Below are positions 36,187-45,550 of a stretch of 64,000 nt of DNA, one piece after another. The DNA is from Pseudomonas bubulae (GTDB lineage: Bacteria; Pseudomonadota; Gammaproteobacteria; Pseudomonadales; Pseudomonadaceae): NCBI RefSeq assembly GCF_037023725.1, contig NZ_CP146077.1:4315001-4379000 (forward strand), written 5' to 3'. The notes beneath the pieces were generated by a model. The model saw only the letters and a list, made by a program, of their open reading frames with translations. It made no database searches and was not told the origin of the DNA. Each line of letters starts with the position of its first letter. Position 1 is the stretch's first letter. The position numbers and the translations under genes are program-made.

Positions 36187-37962
36187 TTACTCTGCCTTGG
36201 CTTGTTCGCGCAAACGAATATGCAGCTCGCGCAACGCTTTGGCGTCAACCACGCCAGGTGCTTGTGTCATGACACAGGCAGCACTCTGGGTTTTCGGGAA
36301 GGCAATCACTTCACGAATCGATTGTGCACCGGTCATCAGCATGACCAGACGATCCAGACCGAAGGCCAGGCCACCATGGGGCGGCGCGCCGTACTTCAGG
36401 GCGTCCAGCAGGAAGCCGAATTTCTCTTCCTGCTCGGCTTCTTCGATACCCAGCAGGCGGAATACCGCTTGCTGCATTTCCTTGCGGTGGATACGGATCG
36501 AACCGCCACCCAGCTCGGTACCGTTCAGGACCATATCGTAGGCACGGGAGATCGCGGTTGCCGGGTTGGCTTCCAGCTCTTCAGGCGAGCACTTCGGTGC
36601 AGTGAACGGGTGGTGCAAGGCGCTGAAGCTGCCGTCGTCGTTCTCTTCGAACATCGGGAAGTCGACCACCCACATAGGGGCCCACTCGCAGGTCAGCAGG
36701 TTCAGATCGTTACCCACCTTGATACGCAGCGCGCCCAGGGCCTCGCTGACGATCTTGGCCTTGTCGGCACCGAAGAACACGATATCGCCATCGACGGCAC
36801 CGACGCGATCCAGGATCACGTTCAGGTTGGCCTCAGGGATGTTTTTAACGATCGGCGACTGCAGACCTTCCACGCCTTTGGCGCGCTCGTTGACCTTGAT
36901 GTACGCCAGGCCTTTGGCACCGTAGATGCCGACAAACTTGGTGTAGTCGTCGATCTGCTTGCGCGGCATGCTTGCAGCACCCGGAACCCGCAGGGCCGCA
37001 ATACGGCATTTAGGGTCGTTGGCCGGGCCGCTGAACACCTTGAAATCCACGTCTTTGAGCTGATCGGCAACGTCAACCAGTTCCAGCGGGTTACGCAGGT
37101 CAGGCTTGTCGGAGCCGTAGCGGCGCATGGCTTCTTCGAAGGTCATGTGCGGGAATTCGCCGAATTCCAGATCCAGCACTTCCTTGAACAGGTTGCGGAT
37201 CATGCCTTCGGTAAGGCCCATGATGTCTTTTTCATCGAGGAAGCTGGTTTCGATGTCGATCTGAGTGAACTCAGGCTGACGGTCGGCACGCAGGTCTTCG
37301 TCGCGGAAGCACTTGGCGATCTGGTAGTAACGGTCAAAACCGGCCACCATCAGCAACTGCTTGAACAGTTGCGGCGATTGCGGCAAAGCAAAGAACGAAC
37401 CGGCGTGAGTACGGCTAGGCACCAGATAGTCACGGGCGCCTTCCGGGGTGGCACGGGTCAGGATCGGTGTTTCAACGTCCAGGAAGCCGTTTTCGTCCAG
37501 GTAACGACGAATGCTGGTAGTCATGCGCGAACGCAGGCGCAGCTTCTCGAGCATTTCCGGGCGACGCAAGTCGATAAAGCGGTAGCGCAAACGGGTTTCT
37601 TCGCCGACATCCGAGAATTCGTTAAGCGGGAATGGCGGGGTTTCTGCTTCGTTCAGCACTTCCAGCTCATAGCCCAGCACTTCGATCATGCCCGACGCCA
37701 TGTTGGTATTGCCTGCACCGGCAGGACGCAGACGTACCTTGCCGGTGATCTTGACAACATACTCGCTGCGCACACGGTCGGCAGCGGCGAAGGTCTCAGC
37801 GCGATCCGGGTCGAAAACCACCTGGGCCAGACCATCACGATCACGGATATCGAGGAAAATCACCCCACCGTGGTCACGGCGACGGTGAACCCATCCGCAA
37901 AGGGTAATTTCCTGGCCGTCCAGGCTTTCGTTCAGTTGGCCGCAATAATGGCTGCGCATCAT
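36187..37962 (-). CDS. aspS: Aspartate--tRNA(Asp/Asn) ligase
   Basis: 591 residues from M-M-R-S-H-Y-C-G at 37962; the frame is open 17 codons further but that part is not conserved. An N-terminal OB anticodon-binding domain ([11 protein letters not shown]) is followed by the class II core with motif 2 ([11 protein letters not shown]), the bacterial GAD insertion domain, and motif 3 (G-L-A-F-G-L-D-R-L). It charges tRNA-Asp; the Pseudomonas enzyme, as I recall, also charges tRNA-Asn, later amidated by GatCAB. No regulatory leader was recognised. Confidence 0.97.
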   Translation of the reverse strand: MMRSHYCGQLNESLDGQEITLCGWVHRRRDHGGVIFLDIRDRDGLAQVVFDPDRAETFAAADRVRSEYVVKITGKVRLRPAGAGNTNMASGMIEVLGYELEVLNEAETPPFPLNEFSDVGEETRLRYRFIDLRRPEMLEKLRLRSRMTTSIRRYLDENGFLDVETPILTRATPEGARDYLVPSRTHAGSFFALPQSPQLFKQLLMVAGFDRYYQIAKCFRDEDLRADRQPEFTQIDIETSFLDEKDIMGLTEGMIRNLFKEVLDLEFGEFPHMTFEEAMRRYGSDKPDLRNPLELVDVADQLKDVDFKVFSGPANDPKCRIAALRVPGAASMPRKQIDDYTKFVGIYGAKGLAYIKVNERAKGVEGLQSPIVKNIPEANLNVILDRVGAVDGDIVFFGADKAKIVSEALGALRIKVGNDLNLLTCEWAPMWVVDFPMFEENDDGSFSALHHPFTAPKCSPEELEANPATAISRAYDMVLNGTELGGGSIRIHRKEMQQAVFRLLGIEEAEQEEKFGFLLDALKYGAPPHGGLAFGLDRLVMLMTGAQSIREVIAFPKTQSAACVMTQAPGVVDAKALRELHIRLREQAKAE

Positions 37963-38071
37963 GGTAGTGGTTTCACTTCTCGTAATTCGAAATTCGGTGG
38001 AGGTCTTGCGCACCGTCGGTGCTGGTAACCTTGCAAGAGCCCGCTTGTGTTCTGACTGCTTTCGCTAGACC

Positions 38072-38293
38072 TCAGTCGGATTTATCGCCGCCTGCCAGAT
38101 TCTTTTTCGAGCCTGTCTTGAAGTCTGTTTCATACCAGCCTGTACCGCTAAGGCGGAAACCCGGCATGGACAGCATTTTCTTCAGCTCGGGGGCCTGACA
38201 GGCTGGACAATCAACCAGCGGTGCAGCGCTGATCTTTTGAATGGCTTCCAGCTGATGACCACAGGAAGCGCACTGGTAATCGTACATGGGCAT
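38072..38293 (-). CDS. FmdB-type zinc-ribbon protein
   Basis: 73 residues from the ATG at 38293 (M-P-M-Y-D-Y-Q). Two Cys pairs, C-A-S-C and C-P-A-C, form a zinc ribbon of the FmdB/CxxC_CxxC_SSSS family, followed by a conserved F-R-L-S-G-T-G-W-Y-E-T-D-F and a lysine-rich tail. The function is not established; FmdB was named as a possible regulator of formamidase genes. It is commonly found just upstream of aspS in proteobacteria, as here, and is probably cotranscribed with it. Confidence 0.9.
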   Translation of the reverse strand: MPMYDYQCASCGHQLEAIQKISAAPLVDCPACQAPELKKMLSMPGFRLSGTGWYETDFKTGSKKNLAGGDKSD

Positions 38294-38491
38294 TGGCGTG
38301 TCTCGACAATCCGTTAGCGGCAACCCTTAAGCAGGGCCGCACAGCAAAGAGCGAGATTATATCTGGTAAATCGAGCCATTGCAGCCGCATGAACAGCCAG
38401 AAGCACCTAAATGCATCATAAATAGTGGGCGATTACAAGCCGTCGAGCATGCACCTCCAGCCGGCTGCTGCCTTCAACCCACAAACACCTG

Positions 38492-38836
38492 CTACTGTTT
38501 TACCTCCTGAAGGCCGCGACCCATTTTCAACAAGTGCATGACGCAGACGACCCGAATGAACCCACTGAAGTTCTTCACCCCGCCATGGCGCAAGTGAACC
38601 TCCAGGTCGATATAGGACAGCAGCGTATTTATTGAACACTTGTTGATACGTGATATATCGGACAACACCTCCCAATACACTTCCTCAAGCCGCAAACAGG
38701 TGGCAAAGCCATTCAACCGTACTGAACGTGATAATGGCCGGGCCAGCGTGATGCCAAAGTCCAGAATGGCAGGGTCAATCCTGACCCTCTGCATTGATCT
38801 GCACCCGGCATTTTCTTGCCGCATCAATCGCCCCAT
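38492..38836 (-). CDS. Small ribbon-helix-helix domain protein
   Basis: 114 residues or fewer (the start is uncertain; the ATG at 38824 is another choice). From about residue 36 it reads R-S-V-R-L-N-G-F-A-T-C-L-R-L-E-E-V-Y-W, then I-N-T-L-L-S-Y-I-D, and F-S-G-F-I-R-V-V-C-V, the pattern of the RHH_4 family of ribbon-helix-helix DNA-binding-like proteins. These are widespread in proteobacteria, but their targets are unknown. Two cysteines replace usually small residues in the strand and helix. The gene stands alone between the FmdB gene and the cold-shock fusion gene. Confidence 0.6.
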   Translation of the reverse strand: MGRLMRQENAGCRSMQRVRIDPAILDFGITLARPLSRSVRLNGFATCLRLEEVYWEVLSDISRINKCSINTLLSYIDLEVHLRHGGVKNFSGFIRVVCVMHLLKMGRGLQEVKQ

Positions 38837-39309
38837 CGCAAAAGCACTCCATTGCGCATCATTGGATTTGATTACTCTTTTTTCAAAGAACTTGCCTCAT
38901 AAAACGACATGTAAAAATTCTTATCCAGCGGATCAAACCCGCAAATCTGTAGGAGCGCTCTCGCTACGTGCGGCGAATATGGTCATGGACGGAGCAGGCA
39001 GCATCCCCATCAGATCACACCACCCCCCAACCCCCAGACCAGAGGCCTACATGCGTCTAAGACAAGGCTTTCGTAATAAGCTGATTTTGCCTAGGCCTCA
39101 TCGAACAGTCTCACTCACAGATAGACCCATACGCTTAATTTGAGTAGACCCAAGCTTTGCTGTTAAATAGGCAGCGTGTTGCCCAATTTTCGCCTCCGGC
39201 GAGGGCGCATAGGCTGATGAACTCACGTGTCCAGCGCCTCCATTTTTTCTGAAGCGAACCGTGCGCAATCAGCTCTTCCTTGCGATCTATCTTAATGTGA
39301 GTCATTGAA
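38837..39309. other. Intergenic region before the cold-shock fusion gene
   Basis: About 470 bases without a credible gene. It includes a short GTAGGAGCG-CTCTCGCTAC sequence (38950-38970) that resembles half of a Pseudomonas REP, and a long AT/GC-mixed leader before 39310 that may be a cold-shock-type 5' untranslated region. No clear promoter was picked out. Confidence 0.35.
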
Positions 39310-39912
39310 ATGTTGAAAATCGTCCACCTGATAACGGGTGCAGCGGCTTTGCTGCTGTCCTTTATTCCCAGCCTGCAATCTGAAGCTTTACCTTACCTAC
39401 AACATCCTGATGCCCTTTACCTGGCGTTTTTTGGCCTGCTGAACCTGACACTGGCCCCAGTCATTCCATTCTGGAATAAAGGCCCGCGCCATCAACTGCA
39501 GAATCTGGTCAGTGCGCTGCTGGTACTGTCCGTTGTCCTGCAGACCCTGACCCTGTTCGGCCTGCTGCTGCCGATTGGTGATCAGCCCGCTGTTCTCCTG
39601 GGCCTGACACCTGCTGTTATTGCCGTACTGCTTCATCTTGCTGTCAGCTTCTATAAATCGTCACCTTCGTCGTCCTCGCAAAGCTATGACATGACCAACC
39701 GCGATACAGGGACTGTCAAATGGTTCAACACCTCAAAGGGTTTCGGCTTTATCTCCCGAGATTCCGGTGATGATATTTTTGTACACTTCCGCGCCATTCG
39801 TGGCGAGGGCCACCGTGTTTTGGTGGAAGGGCAACGTGTCGAGTTCTCGGTCATGAACCGCGACAAGGGCCTGCAGGCCGAAGACGTGATCGCAGCATTG
39901 CCGCGCCGCTGA
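39310..39912 (+). CDS. Membrane protein fused to a cold-shock domain
   Basis: 200 residues. The N-terminal 120 contain four hydrophobic spans ([38 protein letters not shown] and [10 protein letters not shown]). A Ser-rich linker follows, then a complete cold-shock domain of about 68 residues: [15 protein letters not shown] with RNP1, and D-I-F-V-H-F-R-A-I with RNP2. The domain would bind single-stranded RNA or DNA at the inner membrane face. Such fusions occur in pseudomonads but have no settled role. A strong bidirectional terminator follows, and slyX converges. Confidence 0.88.
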   Translation: MLKIVHLITGAAALLLSFIPSLQSEALPYLQHPDALYLAFFGLLNLTLAPVIPFWNKGPRHQLQNLVSALLVLSVVLQTLTLFGLLLPIGDQPAVLLGLTPAVIAVLLHLAVSFYKSSPSSSSQSYDMTNRDTGTVKWFNTSKGFGFISRDSGDDIFVHFRAIRGEGHRVLVEGQRVEFSVMNRDKGLQAEDVIAALPRR

Positions 39913-39923
39913 TTCAAGCCTGA

Positions 39924-39963
39924 AAAAAAACCGCGATCAGCCAGGCTGAATCGCGGTTTTTTT
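39924..39963. terminator. Bidirectional terminator between the cold-shock fusion gene and slyX
   Basis: The stem AAAACCGCGAT/ATCGCGGTTTT continues into an inner CAGCC/GGCTG stem and carries an A-run on one side and T-run on the other, so it can end transcripts of both convergent genes. Confidence 0.85.
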
Positions 39964-39980
39964 ATGCCTGCACAAAACAA

Positions 39981-40193
39981 TCAATAGTGCGGTGGCGGAG
40001 CCTCTTCTTCAAACGACTCGAACTGCCCGCCCATTTCCTCCTGGCGCTTGAGCAAGGCGGCCATCTGCATCTGCAGACGATCCACGGTGTTCTGCTGGGC
40101 CACCAGTACATCATTCAATGCCTGAATGGTGTCATCCTGAAAAGCCACGCGGCTTTCAAGGTCCATCACTCGCGCTTCAAGCGTCACGATCAA
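39981..40193 (-). CDS. slyX: SlyX family protein
   Basis: 70 residues forming a single coiled coil ([20 protein letters not shown]) with the family end P-P-P-H-Y. SlyX proteins are small and widespread; their function is unknown. The start overlaps the stop of the HIT gene by four bases, so the two are translated together. Confidence 0.92.
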   Translation of the reverse strand: MIVTLEARVMDLESRVAFQDDTIQALNDVLVAQQNTVDRLQMQMAALLKRQEEMGGQFESFEEEAPPPHY

Positions 40194-40642
40194 CCCTCCG
40201 AAATAGTAAAACTTGCATCAAGAGCCGATGCCAGCCTGTCCCGGACAGCACGCACCTCTGCCGGCGCATAGGGTTTTGCAGGATGCTTGCCCCAGACAGG
40301 CCCTGGCCATGCCACATCAGCCCGGTAACGAACAATCACATGCATGTGCAACTGACTGACGACATTACCCAGGGTGGCAACATTGATTTTATCCGCACCG
40401 TACGACTCTTTCAGCACCCGCGCCAAAGCCGTGGTCTCAGCCCACATCCGCTGTTGGTCGGCGTCATCCAATTGAAACAGTTCAGTTATACCCTCGCGTC
40501 GCGGCACCAGGATAAACCAGGGGTAATTCGAATCATTGGAAAGCAGCAAGCGGCACAAGGGGAAGTCCCCTATCAGCCAGGTATCCTCTTGAAGACGTGT
40601 ATCCAAAGCGAACACTGGGAGCTCTCCTGTTTGACCGTTCAT
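40190..40642 (-). CDS. HIT-family protein (nucleotidyl hydrolase/transferase)
   Basis: 150 residues from the ATG at 40642 (M-N-G-Q-T-G-E). The fold is that of histidine-triad proteins: W-F-I-L-V-P-R-R near residue 45 and the active-site strand Q-L-H-M-H-V-I near 100. The first His of H-x-H-x-H is replaced by Gln while the nucleophilic His remains, which I recall as usual for this proteobacterial subgroup. A role in splitting adenosine phosphoramidates or dinucleotides is likely. Longer upstream frames lack conservation. It overlaps slyX by four bases. Confidence 0.88.
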   Translation of the reverse strand: MNGQTGELPVFALDTRLQEDTWLIGDFPLCRLLLSNDSNYPWFILVPRREGITELFQLDDADQQRMWAETTALARVLKESYGADKINVATLGNVVSQLHMHVIVRYRADVAWPGPVWGKHPAKPYAPAEVRAVRDRLASALDASFTISEG

Positions 40643-41396
40643 TTCAGCACAACCCGGCACCCGGTGACATTCACCGCAGGCCAGACGACAGGAATCAAGG
40701 ATACCCTTGATTGCGACTGGCATCACGCCTCCAGCCCTGCACGCACCGCAAATGCGACGCTGCACGCCCAAGCAACAGTGCTCGAACACTTATGCACCAA
40801 AACTGCACAAAGCGCATGTTTCAAGCGCGCCAAAACGTCACCTGCCACCCCAGCGGGTGTTAACCGGTAACGCTTAAGGCGTAAATCCGGGACAGGGACC
40901 ACTCCTTGCAACAAAAAACAACACCCTGAAGGCAGCTTTATCGCCGTTTGACCCAAGCAAGATCAGGCCTCATAGCTCAAAAACGCAGAATATTATTTAT
41001 TTTTCATCCAGGCAGGAATTTGAGCACGCTTGTTGCATAGATCATTGACACAACCGCCAGGCCTGAGCAGGAGCACAGCAACCCGACGATAAATAACAAT
41101 AGCTAAACAGTAGGAATTTTGAGTTTTCATTGTAGGCAACATGAAATCAATCATATGCCCAACACTGGAAACAGTACTGAATAGATGCTCAAACAAGGCT
41201 CTAAGCGGCGCGCTTGCGACATGTGGGGTGCCATTTGCGACATGGCTGTAAAGAAGCTGAAAGGTTATGAGAGCAAGTATCGCCAATATTGCCGGCGTGA
41301 TATAAGTTTGCGCCGACACAAAAAGAAAGAGCCGCCCAGATAATAATTCAGGTGGGACGGCAGTACTCTTCCTAAAAACCAAAGGAGCAAATCACG
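40643..41396. other. Long intergenic region upstream of the OprD-family porin
   Basis: About 750 bases between the divergent HIT and porin genes. Open frames on the minus strand (for example 41382-40993 and 40956-40723) have odd composition and no ribosome site. The space likely holds a regulated porin promoter with a long leader; AAAGGAG lies just before the porin start. An imperfect hairpin around 41290-41320 (GCCGGCGTG with TTGCGCCGAC) is visible. I recognised no known small RNA. Confidence 0.4.
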
Positions 41397-42689
41397 ATGC
41401 GCGTGATGAAGTGGAGCATGATCGCCCTGGCTGTTTCAGCCGGCACTACTCAGTTCGCAATGGCTTCGTCCCAGGACGACGCAAAAGGTTTCGTTGAAGA
41501 CAGCACGCTGACTTCCAAAACCCGCATGCTGTACATGAACCGCGACTTCCGTAACGGTGCTGGCAACAAGCAGCAGGCCGATGGTTCGTTCAAAAGCGGC
41601 TACCGCGAAGATTGGGGTCTGAGCGAATTGCTCAACTACCAGTCCGGTTTCACCCAAGGCACCATTGGTGTCGGTGTTGATGCTTTCGCCATGGGTACTG
41701 CACGCCTGGATGGCGGTGCCGGTCGCCAGGGCAACGGCCTGTTCGCCAGCAAAAGCGATGGCTCCCCTGAAGATACCCAAGGGAAAATCGGCGGCGCGGT
41801 CAAATTCCGCCTGTCCGACACCGAGCTGAAATACGGCAACCAGTTCGTCGCCAGCCCGGTTTTCTCCACTGACGACAGCCGCCTGCTGCCTGAGGTTGCT
41901 ACCGGCACCCTGATCACCAGCAAGGAAATCAAAGGCCTGGAGCTGACCGCAGGTCGCTTCACCGCACTGAGCTCCCAGACTGGCATGGCCCGTGACAGCA
42001 TCAACGGCAAAGGCGAGCCAGGCCTTACCGCCGCCAATATTGCCGGCGCAACCTACCAGTTCACTGACAACTTCGTCGGCGGCATTGCCGCATCCGATGT
42101 TGATGACTACTTCAAGAAGCAGTACATCAACCTGAACTACACCCTGCCAATCGCAGAGTCTCAAGCCCTGAACTTCGACTTCAACGGCTACAGAACCTCG
42201 AGCCAGGGTCAGGAACGCGCCGGCGACGTTGACAACAAAATCTGGAGCCTGGCAGCCGCCTATAGCCTGGGCGCCCACAAGTTCACCATCGCTCACCAGC
42301 GCTCCACCGGTGACAGCGCTTACTACTACGGCGTAGATGGCGGCGGTACTATTTTCCTCGCCAACTCCGTGCAATATTCCGACTTCAACCAGCGTGACGA
42401 ACGCTCCTGGCAGGGTCGCTACGACCTGAACATGGCCAGCTACGGCGTGCCAGGCCTGAGCTTCATGGCTCGCTACGTGAAAGGTGACAACATCTCCACC
42501 AGCACGGGCGAAGGCAAAGAGCACGAGTTCGACTTCGAGACCAAATACGTATTGCAGGAAGGCCCGGCCAAAGACCTGTCCTTGCGTCTGCGTAGCGCGG
42601 TTTACCGCACCAACGGCAACAACAGCGTGAACGGCACAGACAACAACGACGTACGTATCATTGCCGAGTACCCACTGAACATCTTGTAA
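41397..42689 (+). CDS. OprD-family outer-membrane porin
   Basis: 430 residues with a signal peptide cut near F-A-M-A-S. The mature start (S-Q-D-D-A-K-G-F-V-E-D-S-T-L) and G-Y-R-E-D-W-G-L-S-E-L-L-N-Y mark the OprD/Occ family of 18-strand, substrate-specific porins of Pseudomonas, which take up basic amino acids, aromatic acids or similar small carboxylates. Its place beside the HIT/slyX/cold-shock/aspS block matches that of oprD in P. aeruginosa, as I recall it, but the substrate cannot be read from sequence; OprE/OprQ-like members are alternatives. A clear terminator follows. Confidence 0.9.
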   Translation: MRVMKWSMIALAVSAGTTQFAMASSQDDAKGFVEDSTLTSKTRMLYMNRDFRNGAGNKQQADGSFKSGYREDWGLSELLNYQSGFTQGTIGVGVDAFAMGTARLDGGAGRQGNGLFASKSDGSPEDTQGKIGGAVKFRLSDTELKYGNQFVASPVFSTDDSRLLPEVATGTLITSKEIKGLELTAGRFTALSSQTGMARDSINGKGEPGLTAANIAGATYQFTDNFVGGIAASDVDDYFKKQYINLNYTLPIAESQALNFDFNGYRTSSQGQERAGDVDNKIWSLAAAYSLGAHKFTIAHQRSTGDSAYYYGVDGGGTIFLANSVQYSDFNQRDERSWQGRYDLNMASYGVPGLSFMARYVKGDNISTSTGEGKEHEFDFETKYVLQEGPAKDLSLRLRSAVYRTNGNNSVNGTDNNDVRIIAEYPLNIL

Positions 42690-42730
42690 CCGAGGCCTAA
42701 GGGCTCTAGTTGCAAACACACTGTTTAGTG

Positions 42731-42766
42731 AAAGCCACGCACCTGTCTCAGGGCGTGGCTTTTTAT
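42731..42766 (+). terminator. Terminator after the porin gene
   Basis: Stem AAAGCCACGC/GCGTGGCTTT with a twelve-base loop and a T-run, about 40 bases past the stop. Confidence 0.88.
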
Positions 42767-42882
42767 TGGCCGACATAAAACCAAGTTATATAGCAAGCTA
42801 ACTAACAGAGCCGAATGCAACTAATTATCAGTTATACATATATGTCCGATCATGCATTCGCAGCGGCGACCACAAGCGACAA

Positions 42883-42918
42883 AAACAATTAAAGGGGCCT
42901 TAGCCCCTTTAATTGTTT
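42883..42918 (-). terminator. Terminator after mscS
   Basis: A perfect sixteen-base stem (AAACAATTAAAGGGGC with its complement) and a four-base CTTA loop, 40 bases past the mscS stop. Its AT-rich base suits termination on either strand. Confidence 0.85.
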
Positions 42919-42957
42919 ATCCAGACCTGACTCAATAATCAGGTGCAGTTCCCGGCC

Positions 42958-43800
42958 TTATTGCGCCGCCACTTCCTGAACCACACGTACTACACGCTGC
43001 GGAAAAGGAATATCAATACCTTCAGCCTTTAAGCGGTCACGCGAATGCTCGTTGAGCATAAAGAGTACATCCCAGTAATCCGGGGTGTTGACCCAAACCC
43101 GCAGCGACATGGTGATAGCACTGTCGCCCAAGGCAGTCACCACAACGACCGGAGCAGGCTGCTTCAGCACGCGCGGGTCATCGGCCAGCGCCAACAACAC
43201 TTCACGCACCTTCTGCAGGTCCGCCTCGTAGTCCACACCCACATCAAACACCACCTTGCGCGTCGGCTGACGGTTGTAGTTGGTGATGATGCCGTTGGAC
43301 AGGTTACCGTTTGGCACGATGACGGTTTTGTTGTCACCGGTACGCAGCACCGTGTGGAAAATCTGAATGCTGTCGACAGTCCCGCTTACACCTTGAGCTT
43401 CGATCCAGTCACCGATCTTGAACGGGCGGAACAACAGAATCAGTACCCCACCTGCAAAGTTGGCCAAGCTGCCCTGCAATGCCAGGCCAATGGCCAGACC
43501 TGCCGCACCGATGGCTGCCACAAACGAGGTGGTCTGAATACCGATCATCGATGCAACACTGACAATCAGCAATATCTTGAGAATGATATTGGCCAGGCTG
43601 CTGATAAAGCCCTGCAGCGCAAGATCCGCCTTTCTCAACGCCAGCAACTGACCGATCTTGGTCGTCAGGCGGTTAATCAGCCACCAGCCGACAGCCAGGG
43701 TAACCAGTGCCAGCAGCACGCGACTGCCGTACTCCATGATCATCGGAACCCAGGCCTGGGAGGCCTTGATCAATTGATCAACTTCAGTGTTCAAATCCAT
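42958..43800 (-). CDS. mscS: Small-conductance mechanosensitive channel MscS
   Basis: 280 residues, the typical MscS size. Three spans: residues about 25-45, 65-85, and the pore-lining third span with the Gly/Ala pattern G-A-A-G-L-A-I-G-L-A-L-Q-G-S-L-A-N-F-A. The cytoplasmic beta domain follows (F-R-P-F-K-I-G-D-W-I-E and V-P-N-G-N-L-S-N-G-I-I-T-N-Y). Heptamers open under membrane tension and release solutes on osmotic downshock. It stands alone with its own strong terminator. Confidence 0.95.
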   Translation of the reverse strand: MDLNTEVDQLIKASQAWVPMIMEYGSRVLLALVTLAVGWWLINRLTTKIGQLLALRKADLALQGFISSLANIILKILLIVSVASMIGIQTTSFVAAIGAAGLAIGLALQGSLANFAGGVLILLFRPFKIGDWIEAQGVSGTVDSIQIFHTVLRTGDNKTVIVPNGNLSNGIITNYNRQPTRKVVFDVGVDYEADLQKVREVLLALADDPRVLKQPAPVVVVTALGDSAITMSLRVWVNTPDYWDVLFMLNEHSRDRLKAEGIDIPFPQRVVRVVQEVAAQ

Positions 43801-43936
43801 TTTTATCTCCTCACGCCATTACCTGCCAGCGTCATTTATTCAGCAAAACGATCGAGCCACCCTGGCAGCTCAATCGTTTCTGCAGCGCCCAGGAAAATCG
43901 GACGTCAATGATCGCCAGAGGTTCCCCGGGTGGTGA

Positions 43937-44422
43937 TCAGTCGCGGAAGTTGTTGAACTGCAGCGGCATGTCGAACGTCTTGGCACGCAACGCAGCGATG
44001 GCTTCTTGCAGGTCATCACGTTTTTTACCCGTGATACGCACTTGCTCGCCCTGAATGGCGGCCTGAACCTTGAGCTTGGCGTCCTTGACATGAGCGACGA
44101 TCTTTTTCGCCAGCTCTTTATCAATGCCTTCCTTGAGCACCGCTTCCTGCTTCATCAACTTGCCCGAAGCGTAAGCGTCCTTGACCTCAAGGCACTGAAC
44201 GTCGATCTTGCGCTTGACCAGTGCCAGCTTGAGGATCTCGATCATGGCTTCGAGCTGGAAGTCGGCTTCAGCGGTCAAGTTGACCGTCAAATCCTTTTCC
44301 TTGAACTCGAAAGTACCTTTACCCTTGAGGTCATAACGACGGTCCAGCTCCTTGACGGCGTTCTCGACGGCGTTGGTGACTTCGTGCTTGTCCAGTTCGG
44401 ATACCACGTCGAACGACGGCAT
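43937..44422 (-). CDS. yajQ: YajQ family nucleotide/c-di-GMP-binding protein
   Basis: 161 residues opening [11 protein letters not shown], with two RRM-like halves and the conserved F-K-E-K-D-L-T-V-N. Members bind nucleotides, and some (in Xanthomonas and Pseudomonas) were reported to bind cyclic di-GMP and work with a LysR regulator. Ligand and partner here are not visible. It is divergent from panE with about 115 bases between starts, the same neighbourhood as in P. aeruginosa. Confidence 0.94.
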   Translation of the reverse strand: MPSFDVVSELDKHEVTNAVENAVKELDRRYDLKGKGTFEFKEKDLTVNLTAEADFQLEAMIEILKLALVKRKIDVQCLEVKDAYASGKLMKQEAVLKEGIDKELAKKIVAHVKDAKLKVQAAIQGEQVRITGKKRDDLQEAIAALRAKTFDMPLQFNNFRD

Positions 44423-44504
44423 GTAATTTCTCCAATAATAAACGGCGCGCTCAACACAGATGGAGCACGCCTGACCTGACAGTTAAAATGCGCGGGCATT
44501 ATAG

Positions 44505-45503
<999 letters not shown>

Positions 45504-45550
45504 GGGCCGCGCTACCCTGCCCTTCTGTTCTTTTATCAAATGGCCATCTC

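Noticed and set aside
36202..38028. A 608-codon plus-strand open frame opposite aspS
   Set aside because: Same reason: AspRS with all class II motifs lies on the minus strand.
40993..41382. A 129-codon minus-strand open frame upstream of the porin gene
   Set aside because: No ribosome site, no family pattern, and it lies in the expected regulatory region of the porin.
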